A stretch of 64,000 nucleotides of DNA from assembly GCA_965153355.1 (NCBI GenBank), contig OZ231126.1, positions 86,862,001-86,926,000 of the forward strand, given 5' to 3'. Below the pieces are notes generated by a model that searched no databases, had not been told where the DNA came from, and saw only the letters and a program-made list of their open reading frames with translations. Within the stretch, counting starts at the first letter, position 1. Each line of letters opens with the position of its first letter. Source of the DNA: Flaccisagitta enflata (taxonomy: Eukaryota > Chaetognatha > Sagittoidea > Aphragmophora). Both the position numbers and the translations under genes were made by a program. Positions 1-13,605 of the stretch are shown here, one piece after another.

Positions 1-1020
1 CAGAGGGGTCTGCTGGAGGTCATCCCAATAACTATAGAGAGGGGTCTGCTAGATCAAGTAGGGGTCTGCTGAAGATCATCCCCCACATAGTAAAGTAGTG
101 TCCACCCAATATGTTTCCTATATTAGGAGGGGTTCTGATTTCAGAGGGTCTGCTGGAGGTCATCTCATAACTATAGAGAGGGGTCTGCGAGATCATGTAG
201 GGGTCTGCTGAAGATCATCCAAAGATAGTAAAAGTAGGCCCACTCAATATAAGTCACAGCATAGGGAGGGGGCTCCTGGATTTCAGAGGGGTCTGCTGGA
301 GGTCATCTCAATAACTATAGAGAGGGGTCTGCTAGATCAAGTAGGGGTCTGCTGGAGATCATCCCCAAGATAGTAAACTAGCGTCCTCCCAATATGTTTC
401 CATGTATTTGGAGGGGTCTGCTAGATTTCAGAGGGGTCTGCTGGAGGTCATCCCCATAACTATAGAGAGGGGTCACAGAATCAAGTAGGGGTTCAAGGAG
501 AACATCTCAAGATAGTAAAGTAGCGCGTCCACCCAATATGCTTCTGTATAAGAGTGGCCTGCTGATTTCTGAGGGTCATGGAGTGTCATCCTGTTAATAC
601 AGAGAGAGGGCCCAGACCAAGTATGGGTCTCCGCTGGAGATCATCCTCAAGATAGTAAAGCAGCGTCCACCCAATAGGCTCTGGCATTAGGAAGGGTCTG
701 CTGATTTGTGAGGGGTTCAAGGAGGTCATCCCCATAACTAAAGAGAGGGGTCTACTAGATCAAGATAATTGCTGGAGATCATCCCCAAGATATAAACAGC
801 GCCCTACTAATATGTTTCTGCAAAATAGAGGGGTCTGCTGATTACAGGGTCTGCTGGAGGTCATCCAATAACTATAGAGAGGGCCCACAGATCATGGTTC
901 GCTGAAGATCATCCTCAGATAGTAAAGTGTTTCCCTCCCAATATGTTTCCCTATATTAGGAGGGGTCTGCTGGATTAGAGGGTCTGTTGAGGTCATCCTA
1001 CAACTATAAAGAGATGGGTC
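1..1020. repeat. Minisatellite, ~141 bp unit, about 7 copies
   Basis: A unit beginning with a CAGAGGGGTCTGCTGGAGGTC-like phrase recurs at about 1, 142, 284, 429, 569, 708, 845 and 977. Each unit also contains a phrase like AACTATAGAGAGGGG and one like ATAGTAAAGTAGCGTCC. Copies 1-4 are regular; the later ones are shorter and more degraded. The array is probably cut by the left window edge. No gene is seen. Confidence 0.85.
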
Positions 1021-1198
1021 AAAATAATTGGAGGTTACAGGCCGAACTCTGTTGTTGATAGATGACAAATAATAGAAGATAGCTGATTGAAGATATTTGA
1101 GTTTCGAGGATGGGCACCAGTTTCACTCCTTTTATTTTGCTGAGGTTATCAATTTCAAACGGGAGCAATTGGGAATTGTGATTGTAGTCGGGATTCTG

Positions 1199-1283
<85 letters not shown>

Positions 1284-2053
1284 TATCTATTTAAGTATAT
1301 ATATATATATATATAAACTGCAGAATTAAGCGTCTTTGTTTCCACAATTTATCGACGGAGAATTGCAGAGATTCAATTTCCCTTTTTTTCATGAAAGGGA
1401 GAAAATAAAAGTCCAGAGTTCTTTTCTTTACGAAGGATTTAATGTAAGTGAATCATTCCAAATTTCAATTAAACAAGAAAACATAAGCCAGAAAGAAAAA
1501 AGTTATTACAAAAAGAAAGATTACATTCTTTATCGGAACAATTGTTAGTCTTAGGCGGCATTGGAATAAAGACTGAATTAAAGACGAAGGCCGCCAAACT
1601 GAGAAGGCACCGTGATTCTTACTAAAAAGAGAAAATGAGAACTGACCAGTCAGATAGGAATGTGACTTTTGCATCGGGAGAAAGAATACGTTGAGAAAAC
1701 TGATGAAGGACAAATTCTTACTACAGTATGAATTATCAAAAGTGCTTTTACAGAGATACAGTTTCTTTTTCTTTAAATTGTTAATCGCGTTTTTTATATT
1801 CGGCCCCAAAAAAACGATTTGAGGTTTTTTCAAAAAAGATACAAAAATACAAAAATACAATAATTGATTCAATAATTGATTGACGTTGATCTAAAAACAA
1901 AGGACATCACAGCAATCTTTCACATTCTTCTTGTGCAAGACCAAAATCTGCATGGCCCTCACTGTTTTTCCTTATTCCTGAAGGTGACAGAACGAACATG
2001 TCTGATCACCACCTACATGAGCTTCTTAACTCTAGCTATACAAAGATGGATGT
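1021..2053. other. AT-rich non-coding stretch with a (GA)n tract
   Basis: The stretch holds a pure (GA)n microsatellite at 1200-1280 and a short (TA)n run near 1297-1314. ORFs here are either microsatellite translations or short AT-rich frames without recognisable motifs. The 3' LTR of the neighbouring BEL/Pao element would be expected in this area, but no LTR pair could be recognised. Confidence 0.6.
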
Positions 2054-2920
2054 TTAAGATTTTCTTTCTTGAGAAGAACAAGATCCAGGAGTGATGTTTT
2101 TCGATCTTTGATGCCACTTTTGACGTAGTTGAAGGGTGGGTACGTACTCATTTACCCATCGTTTTGTCCAATTCTCCTGAAGACTTTTGAGATACTTCAG
2201 TCTTGCAGAAAAAGCTGCTTTGGACGGAGGGATGTCCGGCCATGGGTCTGTCGGATGTTGAAGATATCTGCCAATCAGCATCTCGGCAGGAGTGAGCGGA
2301 ACTTGATCCGGGTCATCCACTATCGGTGTAAGTGGACGGGAGTTGATTTGCTCTTCAATCCGGCTGATGAGCGTTATAAGTTCCTTGTCGGTGATGAGAG
2401 ATTGTCCAAGAACTTTCTTCATCGGAGTTTTGATGCTTCTCACAAGGCGTTCCCAGAAGCCTTCCCACCAATGAGCTGCAGGTGGATTGAATTGACATAT
2501 CACGTCAGGCAATTCCTTTGCTGCCTTTTTGAACGTCGAAGCATTGTCGCTATAGATGTTGAGAGGTTTTCCTCGTCGACAGGAAAAACGCGCGAATGCT
2601 ATCTGCAATTCTTCAGTGGACTGATCATTCAGAATCTCCAAATGTACACCACGGGTTGATGCACAAGTAGTGAGGCAAATCCAACGCTTCTCCGCTTGAG
2701 AAGTTGAATCTCTCCTCGGTTTGATGAGAAGAGGTCCAGCGTAATCCAGTCCGACATGAGAGAAAGGTGGTAACGCCGTTTTCCTGAAATCTGGCAAATC
2801 AGCCATCATTTGTTGACACATTGGCTTGTTGATCCGCTTGCATAACATACAAGATTGTGTTTCAGTTTTCATTGCTGTCATTCCTTTGATTACCCAGTAT
2901 TTTTGACGCAAAATTGCCAA
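2054..2920 (-). pseudogene. BEL/Pao integrase domain
   Basis: An open frame of 288 codons. It holds the integrase core with the first Asp in VGLDYAGPL, the second Asp in IYSDNASTF and the Glu in AHWWEGFWERLVRSIK, matching the D,D,E triad of retroviral-type integrases. After the core come ITLISRIEEQINSRPLTP and the DUF5641-like stretch ending near RWVNEYVPTLQLRQKW, both typical of the BEL/Pao C-terminus. The frame appears to shift near ITPGS (about 2095), where another frame reads SLVLLKK, so the end is truncated relative to the family. The zinc-binding N-terminus lies in another frame upstream (about 2862-3107). Confidence 0.85.
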
Positions 2921-2974
2921 CGTCTGGTTTGATCCCGTATGAAGATTTGAGATGTGAACATCTCTGATGAGAAG

Positions 2975-3907
2975 TCAGGTGAGATGATTTGTTTGAAGAA
3001 TGATGATGTTGTTCACTCTTCCACTCATTTTGATCAAACCGTCCAAGATTGGATTGAATTGGATCAATCGAGAGTTTCGTGGAATGGCACGATTCTTCTG
3101 AAGGCATTCATATTCTTCAGAGAAGAAGGCTTTTTGCTCTTGGCTGATGAGCTTTGCTAATGCCCTTTTCCGCTGTTGAGCAATCGAGTTATTCGCCCTC
3201 GCCCCCAAAGGGCAACAAAAGCGAATCACGTACATCATGATCCGCACCAGTTTTTCCAAAGAGCTGTAACGTTCCAAACTGATGACAGGTTCACGAACTT
3301 GTGTGATGTTTACAGCCACTTTCCTTTGTTCAATATCTGGCTTTTCCATCACAGGTTGATTCGGCCAATCACCTGTCTTGATGAATTCAGGGCCCTCAAT
3401 CCAGAGCTTGGATTGCTTTTCATCCAAAGGCCAAATGCCCCTGGATGGGATATCTGCAGGGTTATCGTCTCCAGGCACCCACATGCATTTAACGCCATGA
3501 CTGCCGCATGTTCGTTGGATTTCTGCAATCCTGTTCCCAACAAAGGGTTTGTAGCGTGCTGAAGAAGATTCGATCCAACCAAGCTCAATTGTGGAATCTG
3601 TCCACAAGAAAGTCTCAATCCCAGATTTGAAAACTTCCTCGTGGAGGAAGGCAAGTAATCGTGAGCCTAACACTGCTCCCAGCAACTCCATGCGGGGGAG
3701 TGAGACAACTTTGATGGGCTTTACTCTTGTCTTGGACATGAGAAAGCAAGAGCCTCTCACCGAAAATGCATATGCAACAGCGGCATATGCTGCTGATTCA
3801 CTGGCATCTGCAAAGATGTGAAGAACAGTAGGGTTGCCAAAGAACCGAGGAATTTCCAAAGTCAACAGTTGCTTTTCTGAATTCTTCCACTTCACGCTCC
3901 AACTCAT
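2975..3907 (-). pseudogene. BEL/Pao RNase H and linker
   Basis: A 310-codon open frame. ADASESAAYAAVAYA, LPRMELLGAVLGSRL, FLWTDSTIELGWI and WVPGDDNPADIPSRG give the acidic residues and the GxxNPAD.xSRG signature of the Pao-family RNase H. The last third is the linker to the integrase zinc-binding region. The RT thumb is in a different frame upstream (about 3798-4091), so at least one frameshift separates the two. The frame is otherwise well preserved, suggesting a moderately old insertion. Confidence 0.88.
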
Positions 3908-4038
3908 CAGATAGAAGCTGGTATCCCAACCAGAACCTAGTTGCTATATTTTCTGCATTATCATCTTCCCTTGGCAGATAAGAGGGCTCCTGCCACCAAT
4001 AGGGTCCCAGAAGTAGGCGATATTTTGCAGAAATTCCC

Positions 4039-4689
4039 TCATGGTGGTTGGAGTTTTGTCCACTCTTTGTTGGGGACGCGGAGAGAGTCATGATTTGTGT
4101 GCCACTGCAAAATAAGAACTGGTATTTCTTCTACCACAGTCCTTTCAATCATAAACAACAACTTCTTGTTGTTGCTGTTGATTTTGTGCACTTTCATGTG
4201 CATAGACCCAAAAAAGCTTTTGATTTGAGTCAGAATATCAACACCATCATCAACTGAATCGCACCCTCCAGGCACATCGTCTATGTAGAGTTGCCGATAA
4301 ATTCATAAGTTTTAGAAATTTTTGTTGATGTCATCACGCTGAGCGTGGTATTCACAAGTTGCCATGACAAAGAATGGAGAGGAAGATTCACCGAACATGA
4401 CACTAGTTTGGCTAGCTATCCCCTTAGGTGTGCTGATTCGATGAAGGTCTTGTTGTTCAACTGGTATCTTTATCTGCCAAAACATCTTTTTGACATCAGA
4501 CACAAATGCAATTTTTCGTGAACGAAAGCGTAGAATTGATCCAACGATATCTGGCAATACAATGGCCCAACATGTTGAGTACTGTCTAGAAATGTGCCAA
4601 ATTTCCTTGAATGAGTAAGTATTTTTCACAACTTCACAGGTGTTGTTGGATGGTTTCCAAGTTTGGCACCAAGTGCTAAGGTAGGACAC
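4039..4689 (-). pseudogene. BEL/Pao reverse transcriptase fragment
   Basis: Two minus-strand frames together carry the RT palm. 4312-4689 encodes IAFVSDVKKMFWQIKIP, the first catalytic Asp region (SDxxxMFxQI). A frame through about 4290-4039 encodes YIDDVPGG, the catalytic YxDD box. The frames are offset near 4300, indicating a frameshift. The upstream part of RT, protease and gag are missing because the sequence enters the N gap. Confidence 0.8.
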
Positions 4690-4828
4690 TCTGTTGGAGT
4701 GTCAGCATCAGAGACCAGTTCTAGAACACCGAGATCAAACTGTTCATCAAAAATCTTTTGAACAGCAGCTCTTTTTTCTGGGTCATTCTTCAGGATGGCT
4801 TGCTGTTTCCAATACAGAGCTCTTGTTG

Positions 4829-4838
4829 NNNNNNNNNN
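4829..4838. other. Assembly gap (10 N)
   Basis: Ten Ns. Sequence to the right no longer continues the BEL/Pao frame, so the gap probably hides an unresolved repeat junction, and its true length is unknown. Confidence 0.99.
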
Positions 4839-5128
4839 ACGCGAGCAAGCGACGGGCGAAAATGCCAAGGGATAATGACCAAGAACAATGGCGAATGGTG
4901 GTATGCTTTTTCAAAACACCCGGGTAATTTCATTCTAGATAGATGAAAGACTTTGTCATCTGTTATTATTAGCACAGTTTTTTCTTACACAAATATGCAA
5001 TTTCATTGGGTGCGCTCATAATTGCAGATAAGGCAAACAGTGCCAATGTTCCAATAACCCCACATCTCATTTATTTGACTGTCTGTCTGTCCGTCTTTCT
5101 GTCCGTCTTTCTGTCTTTCCTAATGATT

Positions 5129-5130
<2 letters not shown>

Positions 5131-5192
<62 letters not shown>
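5131..5192. repeat. (TC)n microsatellite
   Basis: Pure dinucleotide tract of about 31 units, with a second short (TC)n at about 5279-5298. Confidence 0.95.
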
Positions 5193-5195
<3 letters not shown>

Positions 5196-5947
5196 CTGCG
5201 ATGTTCCCGCGCCCAAACAATCTCGTCATGCTCATATTCATAATGGGATCGTCATCAAGAATATATGGAGCTGTTCTCTTTCTCTCTCTCTCTCTCTCGT
5301 CATCTTTGGACTCTCGTTCCGGTTCCACGTCTTCACTCAGACGTGCAGACACAAAAAGGAGCAATGGATGGAGAGGAGTGGAGGGGTAAGGGTAAGGGTA
5401 AGGGGCAGTGGCGAGGGCCAAAGAAAGGGAAGTGAAAGGATTCCGTGAAAAGCACTCTGGGGTCACTGAGTTCAGTGCGCGTTAACAATAAGGAATTATG
5501 GACGCTCAATTTGCTCCCCACATTACATTTGGCGCAGCTTTACGGCATGACACCGATGTATGACGTTATAAGACAGCGCAGCTTTTTAGAGTAGCATAAA
5601 TCATGCAATTACCCTACACGAGAAAAGCGCGTCGGATTCGTAAAAGTTTATAATGCGTAATTCTATATCATAAAATATCGACGCCCAGTTAATGATCCAT
5701 TTTCCAGCTCCCCATATTACCAGTATTGCTCCCGCTCCCATCACCACCACCACGAAATCCACTTCACTACCATTACCACCACCAACCCCTTCCTCCACTT
5801 CCTCCTCCTCCCCTTCCTCCTCCTCCCTGCCTCCATGGCATGGAAACGACGTCCACTTCGCTGCCTCCGCCTTTTTTTTCTTCTCGCCTCGAGTTTGCCA
5901 AGTCATGATTACATCATAACATCGCGCGCTCGAGATCGCCGCTCCGT

Positions 5948-6054
<107 letters not shown>

Positions 6055-6161
6055 TTTGATCATGTCCCGAGCGTCCATCATGCTCATTTTCTATCTCTGT
6101 CTCTGTCTCGGGCATTGTTCTTGACTGTCTTTTTGTCTGCCCAATAATATTTCACAGCCTC

Positions 6162-6478
<317 letters not shown>

Positions 6479-6669
6479 CTCTCATTCTCATATATGGGCG
6501 TCGGCGTTTATGCCTCTTATCTCTTCATCGCTTCATACAGACGCGTTGAGAGAGGAAAAAAAGAGCACCAAGGGACAAAACAAGAGTAAGAAAGGAACTC
6601 TTTCTTATATCTTTTTCTATTTTCTTCTTCCTTATATTTTCTTCTTTGCTCTTTTCTTTCTTTCGTTCT

Positions 6670-6701
6670 CTCTTTTCTTTTCTTTCTTTCTTTTCATTCA
6701 T

Positions 6702-6768
<67 letters not shown>

Positions 6769-6815
6769 CTCTTTCTTTCTTTCTTTCTTTCTTTTTTTCT
6801 TTTTTTCTTTTTCTC
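6670..6815. repeat. (TTTC)n microsatellite
   Basis: Tetranucleotide array with degenerate pyrimidine-rich edges. A similar array lies at 11711-11822. Confidence 0.9.
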
Positions 6816-7374
6816 CTTCTCGTCCTCAATTTTTCTTCATCTTCGCATCAGCACCCATATTTCTTGTCGATAGCAGGAGAAGAGGCAAAGAAAGAGGGCA
6901 ACATATCATTCTCTGTTTTGACCAAATGGGCCGACCTTTCGTTATTTTGTCCATAACTGCTTAGGTCACTGATATACCATCTGGGTGCTTAGGGAGGCTT
7001 GGGTAATGATGAGGCGGATGATGGTCTATCCTAATATCCGGACATAGTCACATTGAATCGCCAAATCCTAGTTCGGGGAACTTCATTCCAAAAGAGATAC
7101 AACGCTTAGTCGATTATTAAAAGGGAAAATCTCGGGAAAAGAGGCTCTAGCTTTTGCATCATCATCATCGCCAGCCTCCACACTTACCTCCTATTAAGTT
7201 TTATCCGAGCCCAACCTTTCCACCATCACTATCCCTGGCTTTCTACTACTACCTCCCCCCCTCACCCCGCTCTGACTCTCGCTGACGGTGATTCTATGAA
7301 TGAATACATCGACGGTTTGGATCAATAAGGCTGGCATTTCGCATTAGGTTCACACCTAAATCATCATATACTTT

Positions 7375-7550
<176 letters not shown>

Positions 7551-7937
7551 TAGCAGCAGCATGACGCATGGATTGATCTATGATACAAGCTTTCGCTCGT
7601 CTTTTATCGCCCCTGGGGTCTCATAGACGACGTGCACAACCCATATCCAACGCTCTATGTCTCAAGATTATGACGCAGTCTCATAGAATGGCACTTTCAG
7701 TTCTTACTCTTGCTCTCTCTTTTCTTCTTTCTGTCTTTATCTCTATCTCTGTGTCTCACATTCTCTATCTCTATCTCTCTTTATTTTCGCTCTCACTTTC
7801 TCTCTCCTCAAATCTTTTCTCATATCATAATCTCCTCGACATTATCCACAAACGATTTATATAACCCGGGAAGAGAGAAAGAGAAAGAGAGAAAGAGAGG
7901 GAGACGGATGGAGAAAGTTAGAGTGAGAAATAGAAAT

Positions 7938-7940
<3 letters not shown>

Positions 7941-8001
<61 letters not shown>
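7941..8001. repeat. (GA)n microsatellite
   Basis: Pure tract of about 30 units, preceded by degenerate GA-rich sequence. Confidence 0.95.
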
Positions 8002-8003
<2 letters not shown>

Positions 8004-8823
8004 CTGCAGATTCGATAAGAAGATTCATCGTCTCTGATGCACTATCATCGCATCTTCCTCATGAAATATGGGCTGAGATCATGGCGAAAATTAAGGAAAG
8101 AGAGAATATATTTCTGTCGAAAAAGGGAAGAAAGAGAAGAGGAAAGAAAAATTGCTCATAATTCGTACGGACAGTGGGAGGTCGATATGCGCGCGCGCGT
8201 GAGTCGGGTGTGAGAGGACTGCGTGCGAGGATGAGGTACGTGGTACATAGAGGCATTGTGTGGGGGATGGTTGGGCTGGTGAAGGCGACGATGATTCGAG
8301 TGAGGTGGCATTCTAGAGCGAGTAAGTGAAGTGGACGAATCGGCGATTGGGTGCTCGATAATCACTCAAATGATGAAGCTTCCTACTGTGGGCTCTCAGC
8401 GCTCAAACGGTAAGTGTGTACAAACCTTCGAACAATTTCTAACTGTCTCTCTCGAATTATATGTAAAATAAGAGCATAGAGTTTATGTTCATCAGTAAAT
8501 AGAAAGAGGAAACAGTATCCCGTTCTTTTTTGATGGCTTGAGATGTAACAAAGGGAAAAAGGTCGACAGGTCGTGAGGAAACAAGAGATAATCTCTTTCC
8601 TCCTTCTGTCTCTCTCTCTCTCTCTTTTCCCAAATGTCTGTCCTTCTCCGTTTGTCACTCTCTCTCCATCTCACACTCTCTCTCTCTTTCTCTTTCTCTT
8701 TCTTTCTGTCTCTTTCTCTCCTTTTGACCCCTCGACACGAAAATTATGAAGGGCGATTTGAGAAGAATGGCTGAGAATCGGGCACAAATGGAGCCTCAAT
8801 TGAGAAAATGGACAAAACTGAGT

Positions 8824-8940
<117 letters not shown>

Positions 8941-9033
8941 GCGTTGTCCGGCGTGACGCCGTGAGGAAGCGGCGCTCAACGGCTAAAAATTATTTGCATT
9001 CGTGATTGACGCCGAACGCCAAAGGTCGTCGTT

Positions 9034-9211
<178 letters not shown>

Positions 9212-9764
9212 GTAGTAACCCTGCTCATTTAAGCGTGTATTTGCTACCAACTCCGCGCGCTCTGATTTATGTATCTCTTGTCCAACGTATATATTTGCAG
9301 TACGATCAGTAGTGGGTGGCCTTAGATGAGAAATCTCTTTTACCCGTTTTCATGGTCTTCTTTTTGTGTGTGTTTGAGCATGTGTGTATTCTTTGAGGTG
9401 GCAGGCGAGAGGGAGAGGTATGACATAGGAAAAGAGGGTTAGAGATGGTATTATAAGGTAAAGCGGATTGATGCCATGCCCAAAGCAAAATGAAAGGGTG
9501 AGTCAACTGTCACCAAGGAAACGCGGTGGCACCTTTGCCGCGGGCCATCATCACTGTTCCTCGCTCTTCGTCGACATTTGTTTCAATGTCTTTGTCTCCG
9601 TTTATATGTGTGTGTGCGTTTCTCCGTTACTTTCCTACGGCAAAAAATGATAGAAGAACTTGCACTCTCTATCACTCTCTCGTGCTCTCTCATGTTCTCC
9701 CTTGCTCGCTCTCTAATCGAGTTACGAGCGAATATATGATAAGAGAACATCGAAAGCACAAAAA

Positions 9765-9883
<119 letters not shown>

Positions 9884-10257
9884 AGTTTCTCGTTTTCTCT
9901 TGCTCGCTCGCGCGCCCCAAATATGATATGGTCCCCAATAAGTTAAACCGATTAGGGCCGAGATCTTTGTACCAGATTATATGATTAGGCCGATGCCCTT
10001 TTCTCTTCGCGAGAGAGCTTGGTGAGAGAGGGAGGTCGCCATATGTATATGCCCACGGAAGGACGGGCTAAGATGGAAAACATTGGAGAAAGAAACAAGT
10101 GAAGAAGAGGAAGAAAGTGAAGAAGAATCAACTTAAAAGAACAAGAATGAGAGAAAGAAGGCAAAAAAGAAGAAGACTAAGTAAAGAAGAGGAAAAAGTA
10201 GAGAAAGAATGAGACAATTAAAAAGAACATGAAGAAGACGGAGATGAGGACAAAGGC

Positions 10258-10385
10258 GATGAAGAAGAAGAAGAAGAAGAAGAAGAAGAAGAAGAAGAAG
10301 AAGAAGAAGAAGAAGAAGAAGAAGAAGAAGAAGAAGAAGAAGAAGAAGAAAAAAAGAAAAAAAAAGAAAAAGAAGAAGAAGAAAA
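10258..10385. repeat. (GAA)n microsatellite
   Basis: Pure (GAA)n to about 10350, then A-rich degenerate GAA. Translations in any frame are homopolymeric (Glu, Lys or Arg; Ser, Phe or Leu on the other strand) and are not evidence of a gene. Confidence 0.95.
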
Positions 10386-10744
10386 TGGATCTACCATAAC
10401 GGACATCCATGGGCGATTCCTTTGCATCAGAAGCCAAAAAAGGCTGAAAAAGCCAAACGCGTGGACACAACGAGGGACCGTCTTGTCTGTTTTAATGTTG
10501 AGACATAATTCAAAGTACGTCACCATCAACTCTCACTCAGCCTTTGTGTGTCCACGAAATTAGGGGACTCGCCAATTAAGATTGTGGGTCCATTTCTTTT
10601 AATAGAAGGCGTGTCTCTGGAAAGACGTCATATAATAAAGAAGTCACGAGAAAAGTAGCGAGGGGGTTACGAAGGTGGTGGAAGTGGCGGTTGTGGTGGC
10701 GGTTATTGTGAAGTAGCATTATGTTGTGGGTCGGTGGTGGAAAA

Positions 10745-10835
10745 CAACGGCTGTCGGCGTTGCTATCGGCAGATACCGGCGTTTCTATCGGCAGATACCG
10801 GCGTTGCTATCGGCAGATCCCAACTTTTCTATCGG
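10745..10835. repeat. Short 22-bp tandem repeat
   Basis: A GTTGCTATCGGCAGATACCG-like unit occurs three to four times within a GC-rich island. Too short and isolated to assign a role. Confidence 0.75.
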
Positions 10836-10954
10836 CGGCGCCTTTTGGCATCGCTGAAAATGGCGCCGATTCTACATTCAGGCTCTCTTATTATTATGCG
10901 AGTACATTATTCCTATTATCTCTATGCAATTCGAGATTGCAACCCATTTTACAG

Positions 10955-10957
<3 letters not shown>

Positions 10958-11012
<55 letters not shown>

Positions 11013-11161
11013 GATTTGAAGTGGTTTGTTTACTGAGTGAATGGAAGGCAGAGCTTTAAGAAAAGAGAGAAAAGAGGGGAGTTAGGGGAAATCTGATCTG
11101 AGGTCAACGAATCCAAAGACCCCATCAACATCTATCTCCATCGAACGGAGCGCCGAGTTAC

Positions 11162-11216
<55 letters not shown>
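10958..11216. repeat. Two (GA)n microsatellites
   Basis: Tracts at 10958-11009 and about 11162-11216, separated by about 150 bp of unique sequence. Confidence 0.9.
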
Positions 11217-11219
<3 letters not shown>

Positions 11220-11710
11220 GGTCTTTGCTTTGTCAGTTAGGGAGATAGAGAGAGGAAGATTCGCGATGGTTAAAGTACCGAAATGAATTAGAACCGAGAT
11301 AACGCATCTCTCTGCTTCTCTTTTGGAATCGGAAAAATTAAGAAAAGGATTCACTGGACTGAAAGAAAATATAGATTGGGGCCTGTCAACGACGAAAAAG
11401 AGAGATGGTCGCTGTATCAGTCTCTGTCTTTCTCTCTTTCTCTATCTCAGTCTCTCTTTAATTCTCCGTCTCTCTGTCTTTCTGTCTTTCTGTCTATCCG
11501 TCCATCTGTCTATCTGTCCATCTGTCTGTCTCTGCTAATGTCGTTTTGTCTTTCACAGTCTCTGTCCGTGTCTGTCTTGAAACTCACTTCACATTTTTTT
11601 CTCTGCCAAAACACCAGTCGTCGATATTAATTCGTATATCATGCAAGTTTCTGTCGGATGTAAACAAATGAGCGCATGAATGCTTTAAAGGCAAAATGAG
11701 ATGGTTAATT

Positions 11711-11721
11711 TCTTTCTTTTC

Positions 11722-11808
<87 letters not shown>

Positions 11809-11822
11809 TTCCTTTCTTTCTT
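11711..11822. repeat. (TTTC)n microsatellite
   Basis: Tetranucleotide array of about 26 units with TTTTCC boundaries. Confidence 0.93.
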
Positions 11823-11950
11823 TCTGTCTTTCATTATTGAGTGGGGGTAGCAAATCGTTCGTTTGTTCCTCTTCTTCAAACTCCGCAGGCAAAGATTCAT
11901 TATTCATAGATGTAATGAATATCAATGTTCCTATCGAATACGGAGAAAAA

Positions 11951-11954
<4 letters not shown>

Positions 11955-12004
<50 letters not shown>
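11955..12004. repeat. (GA)n microsatellite
   Basis: Pure tract of about 25 units. Confidence 0.93.
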
Positions 12005-12007
<3 letters not shown>

Positions 12008-12388
12008 CAAAAGTAACAGACAAAAGGGAAAGAAAGAAAACAGAGAAAGAGGCAAGGAGGAATTGGATATATTTTGATTGATTATCCCCCGAGCTGTAAC
12101 GGTATAACAAAGCCAGAGAAGTACTCATAGACGAAAAGTAAAAGGGAGAGGAGAGAAAGAGAGAACGAGAGCAGCAGAGGGGCGGAGCAGATATTGGCTA
12201 TAGCCATGGCACAATCATGTCAGAGGTGGCACTGCCGCCACCACTACCGCCGCCGCCGCCTCAAAAAAAAAAAGGTCCAGTTATCATATTTGCTCCGAAA
12301 AGCGAATTATGATCAGTGGTACGTAAAACGAACCACATGTACTAAAAACACAATTGCAGACGTAATAAGAAAACTACATTTGCACCTA

Positions 12389-12585
12389 TAAGTCGCGTGA
12401 GAGATTTACATCTAGAATGACTCAAAATGACTTAGAATGACTTTGTATACCCTTAAATGACCTAAAATGACTTCAAGAAGTAAAATTGATAAAAAAAAAA
12501 GTAAAAGTGTGACGGACCGACAGACCAACCCACAGATGGACGGACAGACAAAGCGGGGTGTAGAGTCGCGTGCACGCGACTAACA
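12389..12585. mobile_element. MITE-like repeat with AGTCGCGTG termini
   Basis: The left edge carries AAGTCGCGTG at about 12390. The right edge carries AGTCGCGTGCACGCGACTA, itself a perfect hairpin, at about 12563-12582. Just inside the right edge is GACGGAC/GACAGAC-rich sequence followed by CAAAG. A closely similar right edge (GACGGAC, CAAAG, TATAGAGTTGCGTGT, ACTAAAAATG) occurs at 63230-63315, and a diverged one at about 20565-20640 with its mirror near 29690. I infer a short non-autonomous family; boundaries are approximate. Confidence 0.5.
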
Positions 12586-12937
12586 ATGGCGAGAGCTACA
12601 GGCAATCGATTCTCATTGGAGAGAGAGAGATGTTGGTTCGTGTTCTTTTGACAGGTGCAGCTTATCAAAGTTTTACACTTTTAATCTTTTTTTTTTACTT
12701 AAGATACATAAAAGGTTCAGGAAATGAATTCAATGTAAAATTCGAAAAAGCATTGAATTCTTTTCTTCTACATTGCCCGCAGAGAGAAAAAGAAAAAAGT
12801 GAGGAAAATTCGGGAAGCTTCACCTAAAAACCCCAGAATTTGGTTCAATATCCGCCTGCTTCCTTCTCTTTATATAGAACTGTCTTTTTTGTGTGTGTGT
12901 CTGTCATGGAGATGTATTTTCATCTCCTTCTGCTCCT

Positions 12938-12940
<3 letters not shown>

Positions 12941-13024
<84 letters not shown>
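12941..13024. repeat. (CT)n microsatellite
   Basis: Pure tract of about 42 units. Confidence 0.95.
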
Positions 13025-13029
<5 letters not shown>

Positions 13030-13199
13030 CTTTTTCTGCATCGTTCGTGGAAATTGATGAAATGCCTAAATTCAACACCTGACTTCAGGTGCTAGCGGGT
13101 GGTTCGACCGACCGCTTGGTCATCCATCTAAATCAAATCCAATGTCGCGGGTTTTATTTAGGCAAAATGAAAATGCAAAAAGCGGAAGGTGAAGAAGCA

Positions 13200-13268
13200 C
13201 GAGAAGAAGAAGAAGAAGAAGAAGAAGATGAAGATGAAGAAGAAGAAGAAGAAGAAGAAGAAGAAGAT

Positions 13269-13303
<35 letters not shown>

Positions 13304-13463
13304 AGAAGTAGTAGAAGAAGAAGAAGAAGAAGAAGAAGAAAAAGAAGAAGAAGAAGGAGCAGAAGAAGAAGAAGAAGAAGAAGAAGAAGAAGAAGAAGAA
13401 GAAGAAGAAGAAGAAGAAGAAGAAGAAGAAGAAGAAGAAGAAGAAGAAGAAGAAGAAGAAGAA
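13200..13463. repeat. (GAA)n microsatellite with GAT/GTA interruptions
   Basis: About 260 bp of imperfect (GAA)n. It opens a 146-codon frame that is nearly all Glu, and antisense frames that are nearly all Phe or Leu. No flanking coding signal supports a protein. Confidence 0.93.
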
Positions 13464-13556
13464 ATGACAAAAACGGTGACAATGATGGCGTTTGTGCACC
13501 ACCGCCTTAACCGCGTGTGTGCGAGTTAGTGATTTGCGTGTTCCATGTGCACGTGC

Positions 13557-13557
<1 letters not shown>

Positions 13558-13601
<44 letters not shown>
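13558..13601. repeat. (GA)n tract at the left palindrome breakpoint
   Basis: Pure (GA)n abutting the point (13602) where left-arm homology to the right arm stops inside a coding frame. The microsatellite sits exactly at the breakpoint. Confidence 0.9.

Positions 13602-13605
<4 letters not shown>

Larger units (their letters stand above)
2054..4828 (-). mobile_element. BEL/Pao LTR retrotransposon remnant (pol region)
   Basis: Read on the minus strand, the order is reverse transcriptase, RNase H, integrase, as in BEL/Pao pol. Family-typical landmarks are YIDD in the RT, the RNase H string ADASESAAYAAVAYA with LPRMELLGA, and an integrase with D, D and E motifs followed by a DUF5641-like tail. 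The coding sequence is broken into several frames, so the copy is dead. No LTRs or gag are visible. The 5' side runs into a gap of Ns at 4829, so the true extent is unknown. Confidence 0.88.

Noticed and set aside
1-1020. CRISPR-like regular repeat array
   Set aside because: Units of ~141 bp are continuous tandem repeats without unique spacers, in an animal genome.
5385-5406. GGGTAAGGGTAAGGGTAAGGG looks telomeric
   Set aside because: The unit is TAAGGG, not a rotation or complement of the TTAGGG or TTAGG telomere repeats, and there are only about three copies.
13158-13529. Long poly-Glu, poly-Leu and poly-Phe reading frames
   Set aside because: They are translations of (GAA)n in different frames; no flanking unique coding sequence or splice structure supports a protein.
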